A DNA stretch of 64,000 nucleotides from Daucus carota subsp. sativus (Eukaryota > Streptophyta > Magnoliopsida > Apiales > Apiaceae). Numbering within the stretch: the stretch's first letter is position 1; the number at the start of each line of letters is the position of its first letter. The position numbers and the translations under genes were made by a program. The notes beneath the pieces are model-generated. The model had not been told where the DNA came from and did no database searches. It saw only the letters and a list, made by a program, of their open reading frames with translations. Below are positions 10,901 to 22,900 of this stretch, piece after piece. The stretch is from positions 50,677,214 through 50,741,213 of the forward strand of contig NC_030381.2 of NCBI RefSeq assembly GCF_001625215.2, written 5' to 3'.

Positions 10901-13900
10901 TTAAGGCGTGCCATTAAAGGCAGACCAGTAGCGAAGCAAGGGTTGCGCATACTATCCATGGATGGAGGTGGAATGAAAGGTTTAGCGACTGTGCAGATAC
11001 TTAGAGAGATAGAAAAGGGTACTGGAAAGCAGATGCACGAATTGTTTGACCTTATATGTGGCACATCAACTGGTGGTATGCTTGCTGTTGCTCTTGGAAT
11101 TAAACTAATGAGTTTGGATAAATGTGAAGATATATACAAAAAGCTTGGTAAGATTTTACTTGAGGCTTCTTAATGCTTTGTCTTTCCTCTGTGACTTGAC
11201 ACTTTGGCTCCACTCCCATTAGGAAAGCTTGTTTTTGCTGAACCTGTGCCAAAGGACAATGAAGCAGCAACCTGGAGAGAAAAGCTAGACCAGCTCTATA
11301 AAAGCTCGTCACAGAGTTTTAGGGTTGTTGTGCATGGATCTAAAGTATGCCATGCTATCTACCTTTTTATCACTTTCGTGAAAGTTTGTCCAATATGCCA
11401 TTATTTAAAGGATCATTATTTTCTGAAAAACTACTTGTCTAGATATTTGGTTATCCATTATCTTATGTTTTGAGAATACTGGATGTTTCAATGTATGCAC
11501 TTAAAATTTCCTTTTTAAATGTGTTCCATGAGTTATAAGATTATTTTGTCCATACTTTCTAAATGTGTCTGGCTTTTTACAGCACAGTGCAGATCAGTTT
11601 GAGAGGTTATTGAAGGAGATGTGTGCTGACGAGGATGGTGATCTCATAATAGAATCAGCTGTTAAAGGCACTCCTAAGGTTTTTGTAGTATCATCTCTAG
11701 TCAGCATGGTGCCAGCCCAGCCTTTCATTTTCCGTAATTATCAGGTTCTTAAACCAGATGGTTCTTTGTTGTAATTGTTCTGATTCTTCTTTATGTTCAT
11801 AATAACCAGTTAGTCTCTAATGATTTAGTGCTCTCAATTTGTATGGTTTTGTTTCTTAGATATGTTCTCTTTTTTCTTTTTTTTAATATTTTGCAAGTGT
11901 AGTACCCTGTGGGCACAGTAGAAACACCTCTTGCTATATCTGAAAGTCAACCAGTCGGTGGGTCTGGATCACCAACCATTGGTGCTAAATCTGGATACAA
12001 GCGCAATGCGTGCATAGGAAGTTGCAAGCATCAAGTGTGGCAATCCATAAGAGCATCATCTGCTGCTCCATATTATCTGGATGATTACTCCGATGGTATT
12101 GCATCCTAAAAATAAGTGCTTGCTTACTGAATCATTTGGCCCGGCCATTTCACATGTGATTTTTTAAATGGTGGTGTAATAATTTTAGTGTTATGATCTC
12201 AAGCAGACGGTTATCGCTGGCAAGATGGTGCTATTGTGGCTAATAATCCTACTATCTTTGCATTACGGGAGGCACAACTTCTATGGCCTGATGCAAAGGT
12301 TGATTGTTTGGTTTCAATCGGTTGTGGTTCTGTTTCAACAAAGGTGATTGCAGCCTTCCCCTCACTTCAGTTAAAAGGTGTTCATCATGTATTCAACTTT
12401 TTCAGGACAATGACAGCACAATTAAATATTGGTCAAATCTAAGAAAAATCAACCATTTATAGGTAGCTTCAAATATGGAAAACTAGTAGGGAGCTTGTGA
12501 TGAAATCACACTTACCATTTCTTTTCCATATTGTGATGGTGAACTGAAATCCTTAATGGTCTTGGCAGTCTCACTTTCTGTTTTATGTTTTCGCTAATTT
12601 TCATTATTAGGGGTCATGAGATCATTTCTACTCCCCCCCTCTCTATGTGTGTGCGTGCATGTGTGTTTATAAATTAATATCTATGTATTCTAAAATTAGA
12701 TCGTGGTTGCTAGATGATTTTATCTATTTATAAGTATTATATTTCTATGTATGTGAGTGTGTGTGCGCGCGCTTATAAATTAATATCTATTTATTTTAAA
12801 ATTAGATCATGGTTGCTAGATGATTTTATCTATTTATAGTATTCTATTTCTATAAAGCTTTTCTCTGTTCCATTTCCTCTATTAATGATCAATTGTTCAT
12901 CATGGATACGAGATGATTTATAGCTGATTTCGTTATACTTGTAATGATAATCTTGACTCATATGTGTTATATTTGATTTTCTGTTTAGGTGCGCAAAGGA
13001 GGCTGGCGCTATTTGGATACCGGGCAAGTGTTAATTGAAAGTGCATGCTCAGTTGAAAGGGTGGAGGAAGCTTTGAGCACTTTGCTTCCGATGCTTCCAG
13101 AGATACAATATTTTCGGTTCAATCCAGGTTAATAAGAATTTTAATTAGTAAAAACGTTAATATTTGATGTTTAGTGATGTGTTAATTATGCAACAAAACA
13201 GTACTTTAGTTCTTGCAAAGTTGTTTACCTTCAATATATTGCAAAAAAATTCGTTCACAGAGCAAGCACCTCAGAAAGGCTTTTTATGTTTTCTTTGCTT
13301 TTTCGCCTCCTATATTGGTGTAAATGGCTATGCAATTCTGGAAGGCTGTGCATTTTTTGTGTTTGTAGGTTAGAGTCCGGATAGTAAATGGTTTCATCTT
13401 GCATGCCTAGATTGAATAACTATAGTTCAATTCACTACCTGCAATATATCCGCAGTTGATGAACGCTGTGATATGGAACTGGATGAGACTGACCCAACAG
13501 TTTGGTTGAAGCTGGAGGCTGCAACAGAAGAATATATTCAGAATAACTCCCCTGCATTCAAGAATCTTTGCGAAAGACTGCTCCAGAATCAGCAAGATGA
13601 CACTTCACAATATCTTAAAGGAAAGGTTCCTAGTTCTGGTACGGATGCTGAATAGTTATCGTGAAACAACACCTGCTGCTAAATATTTCCTTAAATTTGC
13701 CATGGCCTTAAATAATATTTTGTAAAACCCTTGGTGTCTTCCATTTTACAGTTTCACATGAGAATAGTCCCTCTTTAGGCTGGAGGCGCAATGTTCTACT
13801 TGTAGAAGCTTATCACAGTCCTGATTCTGGAAGAGTTAATCATCATGCTCGGTCACTTGAGACATATTGTGCTCGTAATGGTATACGGCTAACTCTTGGT

Positions 13901-15639
13901 AGTGAGTTAGCATCTGGAACGTACAAGGACATATCGAGAAAAAACTTTCAGACTCCATTTACGTCACCTTTGTTCACCGGGAGTTTTCCATCTAGCCCAC
14001 TTTTGTATAGTCCTGATATTGGTGCTCTCAGAAATGGAAAAATTGATATGGTACCACCTTTAAGTCTGGATGGCCACCAGTCAGCAAAATCATATGCTTC
14101 ACCACCCGACTCCCCTCTGGGACACAGGCAGCTCTCTGTACTCGTAAAATCACTGCATGAGAAACTGCAGAATCTGCCACAAGTTGGTATTGTACATTTA
14201 GCTCTTCAGAATGATACATCTGGCTCAATATTAAGGTTATAATTAACCTTTTGTGTTCCACTTTGTGTCGTATTCACATTTGATTTAGTATAAACTGATT
14301 TGTGTTTTGCTGTAGTTGGCAAAATGACGTATTCGTGGTTGCTGAACCTGGAGAACTTGCGGATAAGTTCCTGCAAAGTGTTAAATATAGCATGCTGACT
14401 ATACTACGGGGTCGACAGAGGAAGCATGCATCTGCTATCACCGATATTTCTAGTATTTCAGATCTTGTTGCATGTAGACCATACTTTCAAGTTGGCTGCG
14501 TAGTCCACCGATATATAGGCCGCCAAACACAGGTATGTTTGTCCCGATTCCCTATTCCCCCTTAAGTTTTCTGATTGTCTTGTATTGTTAAGATGCAATG
14601 ATAGGTGAAAATTAATATTTTCTATGTTGATAATTGAAGGTTATGGAAGATGGTCAAGAAATTGGGGCATACATGTTTCGTAGAACAGTTCCATCTATGC
14701 ACTTGACCCATGATGATGTTCGTTGGATGGTATGTTGAACTTATGGTATATTTACATTTGTGTATTATCGTGATCTTGTCGACTTCACGTCATGGAACTG
14801 TTCATGATGGTAAATGGAATCCGGATTGTATACCCTTGTTATTTATAAGCTTTATTTTCAGTTGCTTACTTTCCAAAATCTTGTGATGAAATAGCAGCTA
14901 GATGATTTGTCAAGGAAAATAAACATCTGTAAGGAGAAATATGGTTCAACTTAAAATTGCCATGTATTGTTTTTCAGATAAAATTACTTGTTATACTTCT
15001 AGTCTTCTAGTAAGTGGTTTTATAATATTCATGTGGTCATATTTACTTCAAGTATTTGTACTGTATATATGCTAGGTTTGTCCTCCACAATATTCTAATC
15101 ATAACTTTGGTTGTACAACTTAAGCTGGAACTTTCAGTTTATTTGTTCCTCTAATCAACTCTGTCTGATACACTTTTCTAATGGCCTCTCAGGTAGGTGC
15201 TTGGAGAGACAGGGTTATCATATGCACAGGTACCTATGGACCAACACAGGCTTTAATCAAGGCATTCTTAGACTCTGGTGCAAAAGCTGTAATATGCCCA
15301 GCAACGGAACCACACGAGATGCAGATAACATCGTTTCATGGATCAATCGAATTTGGTGCTTTGGAGAATGGAAGGTTTGAGATTGGTGAGGATGAAGTAG
15401 AAGATGATGAGACAGAGCCTGCCAGTCCAGCAAGTGACTGGGAAGATAGTGAACCTGACAGGTGTGGGGAGCATGGAAAGTTTTCCTGGGAGGATGATGA
15501 GGATGAAATGTCTCAATTTGTCTGTCAGTTGTATGAATCATTACTCAAGGCAGGCGCAAGAATTGATGTTGCTCTACAAAATGCTCTTGCCTCACATAGA
15601 AGCCTACGCTTTCTATGCCATCTCCCAACTATACAATAA
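7915..15639 (+). CDS. PLAI: Phospholipase A I: LRR-ARM-patatin lipid acyl hydrolase, 18 exons
   Basis: Hydrolyses acyl groups of phospho- and galactolipids; the plant PLA I type joins leucine-rich and armadillo-like repeats to a patatin domain. Exons: 7915-8484, 9027-9174, 9608-9686, 9776-9929, 10017-10226, 10307-10552, 10644-10806, 10887-11147, 11223-11344, 11583-11744, 11903-12095, 12207-12343, 12989-13127, 13456-13638, 13752-14235, 14316-14532, 14640-14729, 15193-15639. All phases join, giving 1,334 aa. The N-terminus is MSWGLGWKRATE; LRRs follow at about 190-310 (LPHLEKLYLDNNKLSVLP), then ARM-like helices at about 320-520. The patatin domain has the oxyanion loop DGGGMKG (549-555), nucleophile elbow GTSTGG (Ser584) and the dyad Asp in DGA (Asp776). 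The C-terminal exon is acidic and ends CHLPTIQ. Intron 6 appears to use a GC donor. Intron 2 carries a MITE and intron 12 a tandem duplication. Confidence 0.95.
9255..9531. mobile_element. MITE in PLA I intron 2
   Basis: Inverted ends TGCTTGTTTGGTT and AACCAAACAAGCA, flanked by the direct repeat CATAG at 9250-9254 and 9532-9536, define a 277-bp element. It lies wholly in an intron. The superfamily is not certain from the ends alone. Confidence 0.7.
10553..10643 (+). other. Probable GC-AG intron (PLA I intron 6)
   Basis: The only junction that keeps the conserved frame runs from CAAGAG|GCGAGC to TTTAG|GTACAAAG. The first downstream GT (near 10575) would shift the frame and lead to an early stop. 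AG|GCGAG fits a minor-class U2 GC donor. Confidence 0.7.
12667..12846. repeat. Tandem duplication in PLA I intron 12, period about 106 bp
   Basis: The block starting TTATAAATTAATATCTAT at 12667 is repeated at 12773 with a few differences. A (GT)n/(GC)n tract precedes each copy. Confidence 0.75.
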
Positions 15640-16811
15640 TTTGTTAATAGACATGTACAATAGAAATCATTTTACCATATTACAACAGAGAAAGAAGTGA
15701 AAATGAAGAATCACAAAACAGGAATAGAAAAGAGGATATAGGTATTGTGTACGGAATGTATCAATGTAATAACAAGAATCCAATTTTGAGTTGCTGTCTA
15801 GTGAATAAAATTATAAGTATATGCACAATAAGTTGTATACTCTGGTGGAGCTGAGCTTGTGTCTTCTTTATGGTGCTATTTATGTTCAGTTTGTGGGCAG
15901 AGGAAAGGAGATTGTGTAAATTTCTTACATAATAGATTGATGACAAATACGAAGCTTTCCGTTTGACTTGTTACACTCCTTAGACATCAATGAATATTAG
16001 CAGAATGAAATTAGGTTGAGAATTGAGAAATGTGAGCGATATTGCTTCCTTAAAAGGAGTGTTCCAAAAGTCCCCGAGTTATTAAGAAATCGTTAAGATT
16101 TATTTATTACACTCAGATTTGACTAAAAAATTTCTATTCATCCAAAAAATTCTAATAAATATCTTGTAAATTTCTAAATTAGTAGATCAACCTATTAGTT
16201 CCGAATCCCGATTTCTAAAATCATTTTTAAAAAAAATTCTAGAATGCCCTTTATAAGATTCAAACACAGATTCATGGTATTACGTTAACATTGCCATTAT
16301 GTTCAGTGTTAACAGTTAACCATCTACTCCAACACTGTTATGTGTCGTTTGCAACTGGACTAAAATGGATCACATCTTTAGTTCTTTATACAGGTCAGCC
16401 AGGTCCAGTGTATTAGTCAAGTGATGCAGCTATAACTATAAGCTTCTTGTTGGAGCCAAAAATATTCAAAGAAACAATTTAAGCATGAACTAACTTGAAT
16501 GACCTATTCCTCTTACAAATGCATATAACTATATAAGCATCACATATGAAGTATAAAACACACGGAAAAATTTTCTTTCTGTGAATGAACTGACAGTATA
16601 AAGCCACCACAAACGTCAGACAAAAGTTTGTTAATTTAATTAGATGTAAAGATTTCATTAACAAAAAAAAGAAACAAAAAACACTAATATTATGTGATGA
16701 AAAAACTGATCCCATACATTGCCAACCTTACAAATATCAGATATACTCATATTATAGCTTATGGAAATGAATGCACGGCCACTGTCAAGATACTGAATTT
16801 TTTGTTGATCC
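15640..16811. other. Convergent intergenic region between PLA I and the PPR gene
   Basis: Contains the 3' untranslated regions of the two tail-to-tail genes. The rest is AT-rich with no recognisable gene or repeat. Confidence 0.5.
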
Positions 16812-18035
16812 TCAATTTTTTGGTAAGCTCTCTTCGGTTTCATTCCATTTATCAGCACTATTGGGGAATTTCTCCTTCATATGCGCAACAAGCTCAAGGG
16901 CCTCGTCTACCTTTGAAATACTTGCCAGCCCATTCACGAGCAACTTCATAGTTGAATGACTTGGAATCCAATTCTTTGCTATACTCTCCTTGCAAACTGA
17001 CAATGCAGTTTCAAAATCCTCATTTTTGCACAAATAGTAAACCAGCGTGAAATAACACTCACTATCAGGCTTAAACCCTGCATTATTCATCTTCTTAAAA
17101 AAACCCTTCGCTTCATCCATTTTCCCTTCCCTGGAAAACCCATGAATCAAATGATAGTAAGTAACTTTATTCGGCTTCATTCCACGAGAAAACATCTCAT
17201 CAAGCAATGCCTTAGCCTCGTTTGCTCTCTTAAGCTTACACAAACTCTGAATCCTAATATTGTAAGTACTAATCCCCGGAAACATACTCCGCTTCCTCAT
17301 TTCCTCCAACACCTTCCCAACCTCATCAAACTTCTCCTCCTTGTAAAACCCAGCAATCCAAAGCCCAAAAGTACTCGCATTCGGATTACACCCCTTCCTA
17401 TCCATCTCAGCCAACACCGAATAAACCGAATTAGACGAACCCGACTCACAAAACCCCTTAATCACTGTATTATATGTGTCAACATCGGCCTCAATCCCAT
17501 ACCTCTTAGGAAACTCAACAAAAATTCTCTTCATTTCCCCATAATCATTCGCAACAATGCACGAGAACAAAAGGGAATTCAACGATTTCACCGTCCGCCG
17601 AATCCCTAGTTCACGCATTTTATCAAACACCTTGACTGCATCCCCTAAAAGCCCAGCTTCCCCATACAAAACCATACAATGCGACACAAACCTCTCGTTC
17701 TTGAGATCAGGGCGCGTCTGAAGCTCATTCAAGAACTCCCTGATGCCCTCATAGTAGTTCGATTCGGAGAGTTTCGAGATCGCTTTCGAGAAAATGAGGC
17801 GGTCGAGGTGGGTGTCTGGGGTTAACGCTGCGGCGCGACAGATTTCGAGAATGGTTTCTGGGTTTTTTTCGGATTTGATGAGGGCGAAGGCGGCTTTAGA
17901 TTTGTCTTTGGCGGACAGGGGTGTGGTGGAGTCTGGGTTTAGGATTGATGGGGAGAAATGGCGGAGGTGGAGAAATTGGGGTGTGAGTTTGGTGTAGAGG
18001 GGTTGGAGTTTGGATTTGTAGAGAGAAGAAGCCAT
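16812..18035 (-). CDS. PPR336: P-class pentatricopeptide repeat protein, PPR336-like, mitochondrial
   Basis: P-class PPR proteins bind organelle RNA by tandem helix-turn-helix repeats; PPR336 and its relatives associate with mitochondrial ribosomes or polysomes in Arabidopsis. The single exon encodes 407 aa. The N-terminus, MASSLYKSKLQPLYTKLTPQ, is rich in Ser, Arg and Lys and poor in acidic residues, fitting a mitochondrial presequence. About eight 35-residue repeats run from residue 115 to 386, for example DTYNTVIKGFCESG (186) and STYNIRIQSLCKLKRANEAK (256). There is no E, DYW or SMR extension. The start codon is the first ATG in frame. It faces PLA I tail to tail, an arrangement recalled from Arabidopsis At1g61850 and At1g61870. 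The exact orthologue is an inference; the family is secure. Confidence 0.9.
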   Translation of the reverse strand: MASSLYKSKLQPLYTKLTPQFLHLRHFSPSILNPDSTTPLSAKDKSKAAFALIKSEKNPETILEICRAAALTPDTHLDRLIFSKAISKLSESNYYEGIREFLNELQTRPDLKNERFVSHCMVLYGEAGLLGDAVKVFDKMRELGIRRTVKSLNSLLFSCIVANDYGEMKRIFVEFPKRYGIEADVDTYNTVIKGFCESGSSNSVYSVLAEMDRKGCNPNASTFGLWIAGFYKEEKFDEVGKVLEEMRKRSMFPGISTYNIRIQSLCKLKRANEAKALLDEMFSRGMKPNKVTYYHLIHGFSREGKMDEAKGFFKKMNNAGFKPDSECYFTLVYYLCKNEDFETALSVCKESIAKNWIPSHSTMKLLVNGLASISKVDEALELVAHMKEKFPNSADKWNETEESLPKN

Positions 18036-18194
18036 CGAGATCGAGATTCGAGAGAGAGAGTGAGGGAGAGATTTGGGGGGAATAGGGTTTTAGAGTGACG
18101 GGGAGTGAATGAGTTATGGAGTTGCATCTAGCCACAGTTAAACCTTGCTAAAAAGAATTATCAAGGAGCAAAAAGGTAATCCGAATATGGGGAT

Positions 18195-18266
18195 TGAACC
18201 CGACGTGAATCGAACACGCAACCTTCTGATCTGGAGTCAGACGCGCTACCATTGCGCCACGGATCC
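18195..18266 (-). tRNA. tRNA-Trp(CCA): tRNA-Trp (CCA)
   Basis: 72-nt nuclear tRNA. The acceptor arm GGATCCG pairs with CGGGTTC (one G-T), followed by discriminator A. The D-arm is GGCGCAATGGTAGCGC, and the anticodon arm is TCTGA-CTCCAGA-TCAGA with anticodon CCA. The T-loop is TTCGATTC. No intron, and no encoded CCA. A T-run about 20 nt downstream on the transcribed strand fits a Pol III terminator. It lies 160 bp upstream of the PPR start codon on the same strand. Confidence 0.95.
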
Positions 18267-19005
18267 GGATTGCTATAAGGAGTTATTTGATGTATATAAA
18301 ATTATAAACTGCACACATTAGGAAAGGTATGGAGTATTGTTTATTATATTTCCTTCTAAATAAATTTTAAAGTGAAAACGAATTGAGCTTGGGGTTGTTT
18401 GGGCATCATGTGATTATTATATTGAAAGCAATTGATTTTTCACCTAACAAGATTTTATATATTGATACGTTAATTCATGCCTAATCGGAATGTGTTCATC
18501 CAAAGCGAGTCATAATCTATGCTCACTAGCTAACAAAGGTCGCTTCTGACGTCTAATTTCTTTTCATAAAGTAGTCAAAATAAGTGTTAATTACTTCCCG
18601 AGCTTCTTATCTTTTTCACATAATTTATGGCGTACTGATAATCTGATATTGATTCTCTTCCCTGAAGTAAATTTCGATTTGCAATCAACTGAGTTTTTTT
18701 AACCCGAGATTTCATATTAATTTGTAATTTTAAATATATTTCTCAAAACATATTATATACTTTTCTTTTAATCTTATTTTTTTACAGTTATTTTACATTT
18801 TTAACCCATATTTTAAAAATATATATAATTTTATAACAAAATTTTAAAATATTATATATAGACTTACTTAAATATTAAACTGTTATTCAAAATTTTTTAA
18901 AATATAAACGAAACTATATTTTATAAGAATGTAAATATATTTTTCAATCTCATCTCTCAAAATAAAAAATAGAAAAATAAGATATATAAGAAGACCGTAT
19001 AGAAT

Positions 19006-19203
19006 AACTGTTTTTCTAGTGTGTGCCTATGAACACATGCTAAGCGCGGAATTTGATAAGTTTGAGAGATTTTGATTGGCTCTCATATCTTAATAATGGT
19101 GGACCCCTTGCAAATACACCAACCATACCAATCAAAATCTCCCAAACATATCAAATTCCGCGCTTAGCATGTGTCCATGAGCACACATTAGACAAACAAT
19201 TAT
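19006..19203. mobile_element. Palindromic MITE with long arms
   Basis: The left arm contains CACATGCTAAGCGCGGAATT and the right arm contains its complement AATTCCGCGCTTAGCATGTG. The arms extend outward through TAGTGTGTGCC / GAGCACACATTA, about 85 bp each, around a short loop at about 19080-19120. The near-perfect arms suggest a fairly recent insertion. The transcript would fold into a long hairpin, a possible small-RNA source. Confidence 0.75.
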
Positions 19204-19752
19204 GAATCCGAAACCGGGGTTGACAAATGTCCATGACAAAAGGCATGGAGGGAAGTCGGTAGGCAATAAAAGAGTTGTGTAATGGACTAATGGCAAATAA
19301 ATCATTGTGCGAACAAAACTATGAATATATTCCTCCAGTTTTTTATAATTTCATCTTCTATCACACATGTATTTTAAAATATTTATAAAATATAACTAAT
19401 TTATTTTTAAAATTTGAATTTAAATATAAATCTTAACTCAAAAAATATTAAAATAATTGATAAATAGGACATGAGTTGCTCCAGTGGTTGAAGCATACGA
19501 CAACGAAAACCCCGCCTCGATCTACACGCACACACAACATCACTCATCTCACACAAAGAAGAATATTACCACCAGGGATCCCCACATAATAATTTAAACA
19601 CAATCCTAATCTCATCCTTAAAACTTTATTACCACCTCTTCAACTCCAAACTTTCTCCCCCCTGTCTTAAATCCAGGTGGAAATTTAAATACAAGAGGGG
19701 GCTTATCTAGAGTCGTGTCAACCAAAGATCCATCAATTTTCCACCCCCTCTC

Positions 19753-19762
19753 TATATATATA
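19753..19762 (+). promoter_or_regulatory. TATA box candidate for the TOM1-type gene
   Basis: TATATATATA about 210 bp upstream of the start codon, in a C-rich context typical of plant core promoters. A plain AT repeat cannot be excluded. Confidence 0.35.
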
Positions 19763-19973
19763 GGTCCGTGTATTAATTTTATTATCTTTTCTTGATTTTC
19801 TTTGTAAAGTCTTGGCCTTTATTAATTATTACTATTTTAGTATTTTATTTTATTATTATTATCTTAGTTTATGTTACTGTTTTGTAGAGAGCCGATATAA
19901 AAGTAGCTTTTAAAGCTGGGTATCTACTAGATTATTCAAGAAAGCAAAAGGGGTTTGTGAGATCGCCGGCCGG

Positions 19974-22900
19974 ATGTCGAGGGGCCCACTTGCTTATTTT
20001 CCGGTGATGGGTACCGGAAAGGTGTCTTCTTTGAGTTCAAATTGGTGGGTGGACATAAATGAGTCAACTCAGTGGCAAGATGCAATCTTTTTTGCTCTTT
20101 GTGCTGCCTATGCTCTTGTTTCTGCTGTTGCTTTGGTATTCGAATCACCCCCTCTTTATATTTATGCATCTCTCTCTCTCCCCCCTCTCCCTCTCCCTCC
20201 CCCTCTAACCCCCCCTCTCTTCCTCCCACTCCCCCCCCCCCTCTCTCTCTCTACATACACACATATATATATATATATATATATTGAGAATTGATCTTGT
20301 GTAGTTTATTGTTGTGATTATTTGCTACGGAATAAAGAGTGAAATGTTAAATTTTTGAATCTTAAATTTGAGTTTTTGTTTGGGAGATGTAACAATTTAT
20401 GGCCTCTTGTTGATATCTTTCACTTCAATTTACCAACTTGAATTAACTCAAGTGTTGATTTGGGTTTAGCTTACTGTTATCTGAATCTTTGTTCTGCATT
20501 GAGAGGACGGACATTTGGCGTATCTTGTATATAGATATTAGACAATAGGTTTTTGTATGTACTTGCCGTTTTGAGAATGCTTATGCCAGTGTAATTAAAT
20601 AGAATATTAATCTTGGAACATACAGTAGGTTTTACAAGGTGAATATAAAATTTGGGCGGGTTTATGATACCACATCGGACTTTATGACTAGTTTTATATA
20701 TGGCAAAAGTAGGACTTGAGCGTGTTTATAAAAATTATTTTATGCAATATCAGGAGAATGTGAATGGTATGGTTAAAAGTTTTAAGATTGGTTTGCTTTA
20801 GCTTTATGCATTGGTGATGTGCAGATACAATTAATAAGGATTGAAGTTAGAGTGCCTGAGTATGGTTGGACAACTCAAAAAGTATTCCATCTCATGAACT
20901 TTATTGTAAATGGAGGTAATTTGAACATCTAATGCATTAATAAGTATCTGGTTACTTAAATGTTATATGTTGATAATTCTGAATCTTTGAATTTCAGTTC
21001 GGGCCATTGTGTTTGGGTTTCACGTACAAGTGTTTAATCTGCATCCTAGGGTAAGCCATTTGACTGCAGTTCTTAATCTTTGACTATTTAAAGCTGTAAT
21101 TGCAAAGGCCTATATTCAAGTAGCAGTAACGGCATAATTTACCATCAGGATAACAATTAATTGTAAAGATGGACTGAACATATTTTACATGTACGGATAC
21201 ATACATATAAATGTGTGCATAGACATATCTCAAGTGGACTTTCTTGGAGGTGGAGGGAAGTGGGGAGAGCGGTGCAATGGGGGCTATATTTTCTTGGGGG
21301 GGGGGGGGGGGGGGGTATTACAATTCGCAAAAATTGGGGTATTTTTTGGGTTTTTCTTTCTTTTTTATTTTTTGGGGGAGGGGGGTTGTGGATGTACTGC
21401 TTGATCTGGAGAAGAAACAAAGAGACGGCATGGGTAACAGGGTCTCAAAAAATAAAAAATCAGCTTCAGGGAAATATTATAAGCCTCAAGGCACGAGGCT
21501 GTTACATAAGTAACTCGTAGCGAGCATTATCCTTTCCTCTCTGTATATCAAACATTTAGGCTAGTTTCACTCGGGTTTCTCTGTACATCCCAAATGTGGC
21601 GTGGTTTTGCTCCCTCTTGCTATGTCAGAGCATAACAGTCCTTGCTATCAACAGAACTAATTAAGAACTTGAAGATGAGTTTCATGAATGATTTTGCCTT
21701 CTCAAATTGTGTCTTTCTTGAACCAGGTATTAGTTTTGGGAGTACTGGATCTTCCTGGGCTGCTCTTTTTTTCAACATACACACTTCTTGTCCTATTTTG
21801 GGCAGAGATCTATCACCAGGTAAGTAAGTTTTCTATTGTCAAAATTTTCATAGGTAAAACATATTACCTGCACTTATAATCATTTTTGGAAGCATAGAGT
21901 GATTCTTTCATCTCCATTTTTTACCAGGCAAGAAGTTTACCAACAGATAAACTCAGGATTGTTTTTATTTCAGTTAACGGTGTGGTGTATGCCATACAGG
22001 TATGCTGCATCTTTATTTTTTCACTGCATTGTTTTTTCTGTTATATAGGACTTTCTCAAGTAGCTTCTACTGAATCCCCTCAGAAATGTAACTTATACTA
22101 AATATATTGAGTTGAAGTCAGGCTTGTATCTGGGCATACGTTTGGGTAAATGACAATGACACTGTTGAATTTATCGGAAAGATGTTTATCGCAGGTTAGA
22201 TCTTGATCCAACCCATTTGAGTTGTGACTCATTATTGTTCATAATTCTAGGTTTAACTTTATTATATGAAATGGGAACAAGCATGTTTCTTGTAGGAACA
22301 AGCAACATAATTTGTTGTAGGTATCTTACTGGTGTCTTACTTATTTCCTTCTATCACTGCAGTTGTATCGTTGATTGCAGCTCTAGGTTTTCTGATATAT
22401 GGAGGAAGGTGATTACTCTGAACATATTTACAGCGTATAGTTATACTTGCATGAAGAAAATGGGCACTGTAATTTAGTGGCATTGTGACTTTTGTCGAAT
22501 ACTGATATTGCATGTTGTCATATTAGGTTATTCTTTATGCTGAGACGCTTCCCTATCGAGTCTAAGGGAAGAAGAAAGAAACTTCATGAGGTATGCTCTG
22601 TTTAATCCATGTATATGGTTCTGTCAAAATGTTGTTCCGTCGTTTTCCTGTTCAGCATATTTCGCGCATATGGAAATTCTTATGCGAAATTTGGATCCTA
22701 TCATAAAGTTGCATGAGTCTTTTTATTAGTTTAAGGTCTTCGAGCAAGCTTGCTTTGGGAACTTTTAGCATGTATATTTGTGAATGGATGAATGTATCCT
22801 TTAAATGTTCTTATACAAGGGAATGAAAAACAAAAAGCTTGCAGTATACTTGGTTGGGAGATGAGGTTCACTGAGAAGTGGGCTAGATGTTTATTTTGGC

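Larger units (their letters stand above)
18267..19973. other. Divergent intergenic region between tRNA-Trp/PPR and the TOM1-type gene
   Basis: Very AT-rich up to about 19 kb, then the palindromic MITE at 19006-19203, then about 600 bp of promoter-like DNA before the TOM1-type gene. No further gene was seen. Confidence 0.5.

Noticed and set aside
17142-17609. 155-codon frame on the plus strand
   Set aside because: Antisense to the PPR coding exon; Pro/Leu/Asn-rich shadow of PPR repeats.
20655-20700. ATACCACATCGGAC followed by a TATA-like site, resembling the U-snRNA upstream sequence element
   Set aside because: The match to the CCCACATCG core is imperfect and no snRNA sequence follows. It lies in a TOM1-type intron.
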